Shown piece after piece: positions 14,769 through 14,778 of a stretch of 14,778 bases of DNA; positions within the stretch are counted from its first letter, which is position 1, and each line of letters begins with the position of its first letter. The translations under genes were made by a program, and so were the position numbers. Source of the stretch: Chloroflexia bacterium (GTDB lineage Bacteria; Chloroflexota; Chloroflexia; Thermomicrobiales; UBA6265); contig JACCYK010000466.1 of assembly GCA_013696525.1 (NCBI GenBank), forward strand, positions 1 through 14,778. The letters run 5' to 3'. The notes beneath the pieces are model-generated. The model did not search any database, was not told where the DNA came from, and saw only the letters and a program-made list of their open reading frames with translations.

Positions 14769-14778
14769 ACGGCAATCC

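Overview
The window is high-GC bacterial DNA with short intergenic gaps, many GTG starts and genes mostly on the + strand. The secreted and lipoprotein style, the long Asp/Ala/Gly repeat protein and the gene mix resemble Chloroflexota of the Thermomicrobia type. That placement is an impression from composition and protein flavour, not a search result.

Left part (1-3180): a minus-strand HtrA/DegP-type lipoprotein protease (43-1302) is divergent from a secreted repeat protein (1508-3118). The repeat protein has four copies of a ~75-100 residue Asp/Ala/Gly module in an A-B-A-B order and ends in an Asp tail. A strong hairpin at 3155-3180 closes it. Middle-left (3230-5118): a class I SAM methyltransferase, then a membrane-anchored exported protein with two similar beta-sandwich domains (DUF4352/telokin-like).

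The most interesting part is 5200-6925. A polytopic membrane protein carries the motif D-x3-H-x12-H in a context (D..WH.....DT.FT..H) that matches, from memory, the copper-site motif of particulate methane/ammonia monooxygenase subunit C (PmoC/AmoC). A second, near-identical copy of the motif lies at the next pair of helices. Its 3' end is shifted by one base; restoring the frame adds one more membrane helix and makes the stop overlap the start of the next gene. That next gene encodes a small exported, C-terminally anchored protein whose predicted mature N-terminus is histidine, as in CopC and PmoB. I read the pair as a candidate copper-dependent membrane system outside the classical pmoCAB/amoCAB operon.

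Middle (7046-7821): a Phd/YefM-type antitoxin and a PIN-domain toxin, overlapping in GTGA. Right part (7898-13994): a metal-dependent amidohydrolase of the SAH/adenosine/guanine deaminase type, followed by a complete BMP-family nucleoside-type ABC importer: binding protein, double ATPase and two permeases, the last three joined by ATGA overlaps. Together they suggest uptake and deamination of a purine nucleoside or related N-heterocycle. Right end (14021-14778): an SRPBCC/AHSA1 protein under a near-consensus sigma-70 promoter with a palindrome over the expected transcription start, then a gene-free tail with a strong hairpin. No rRNA, tRNA, CRISPR array, transposase or phage gene was seen, and no stretch of more than 300 bases lacks a gene.
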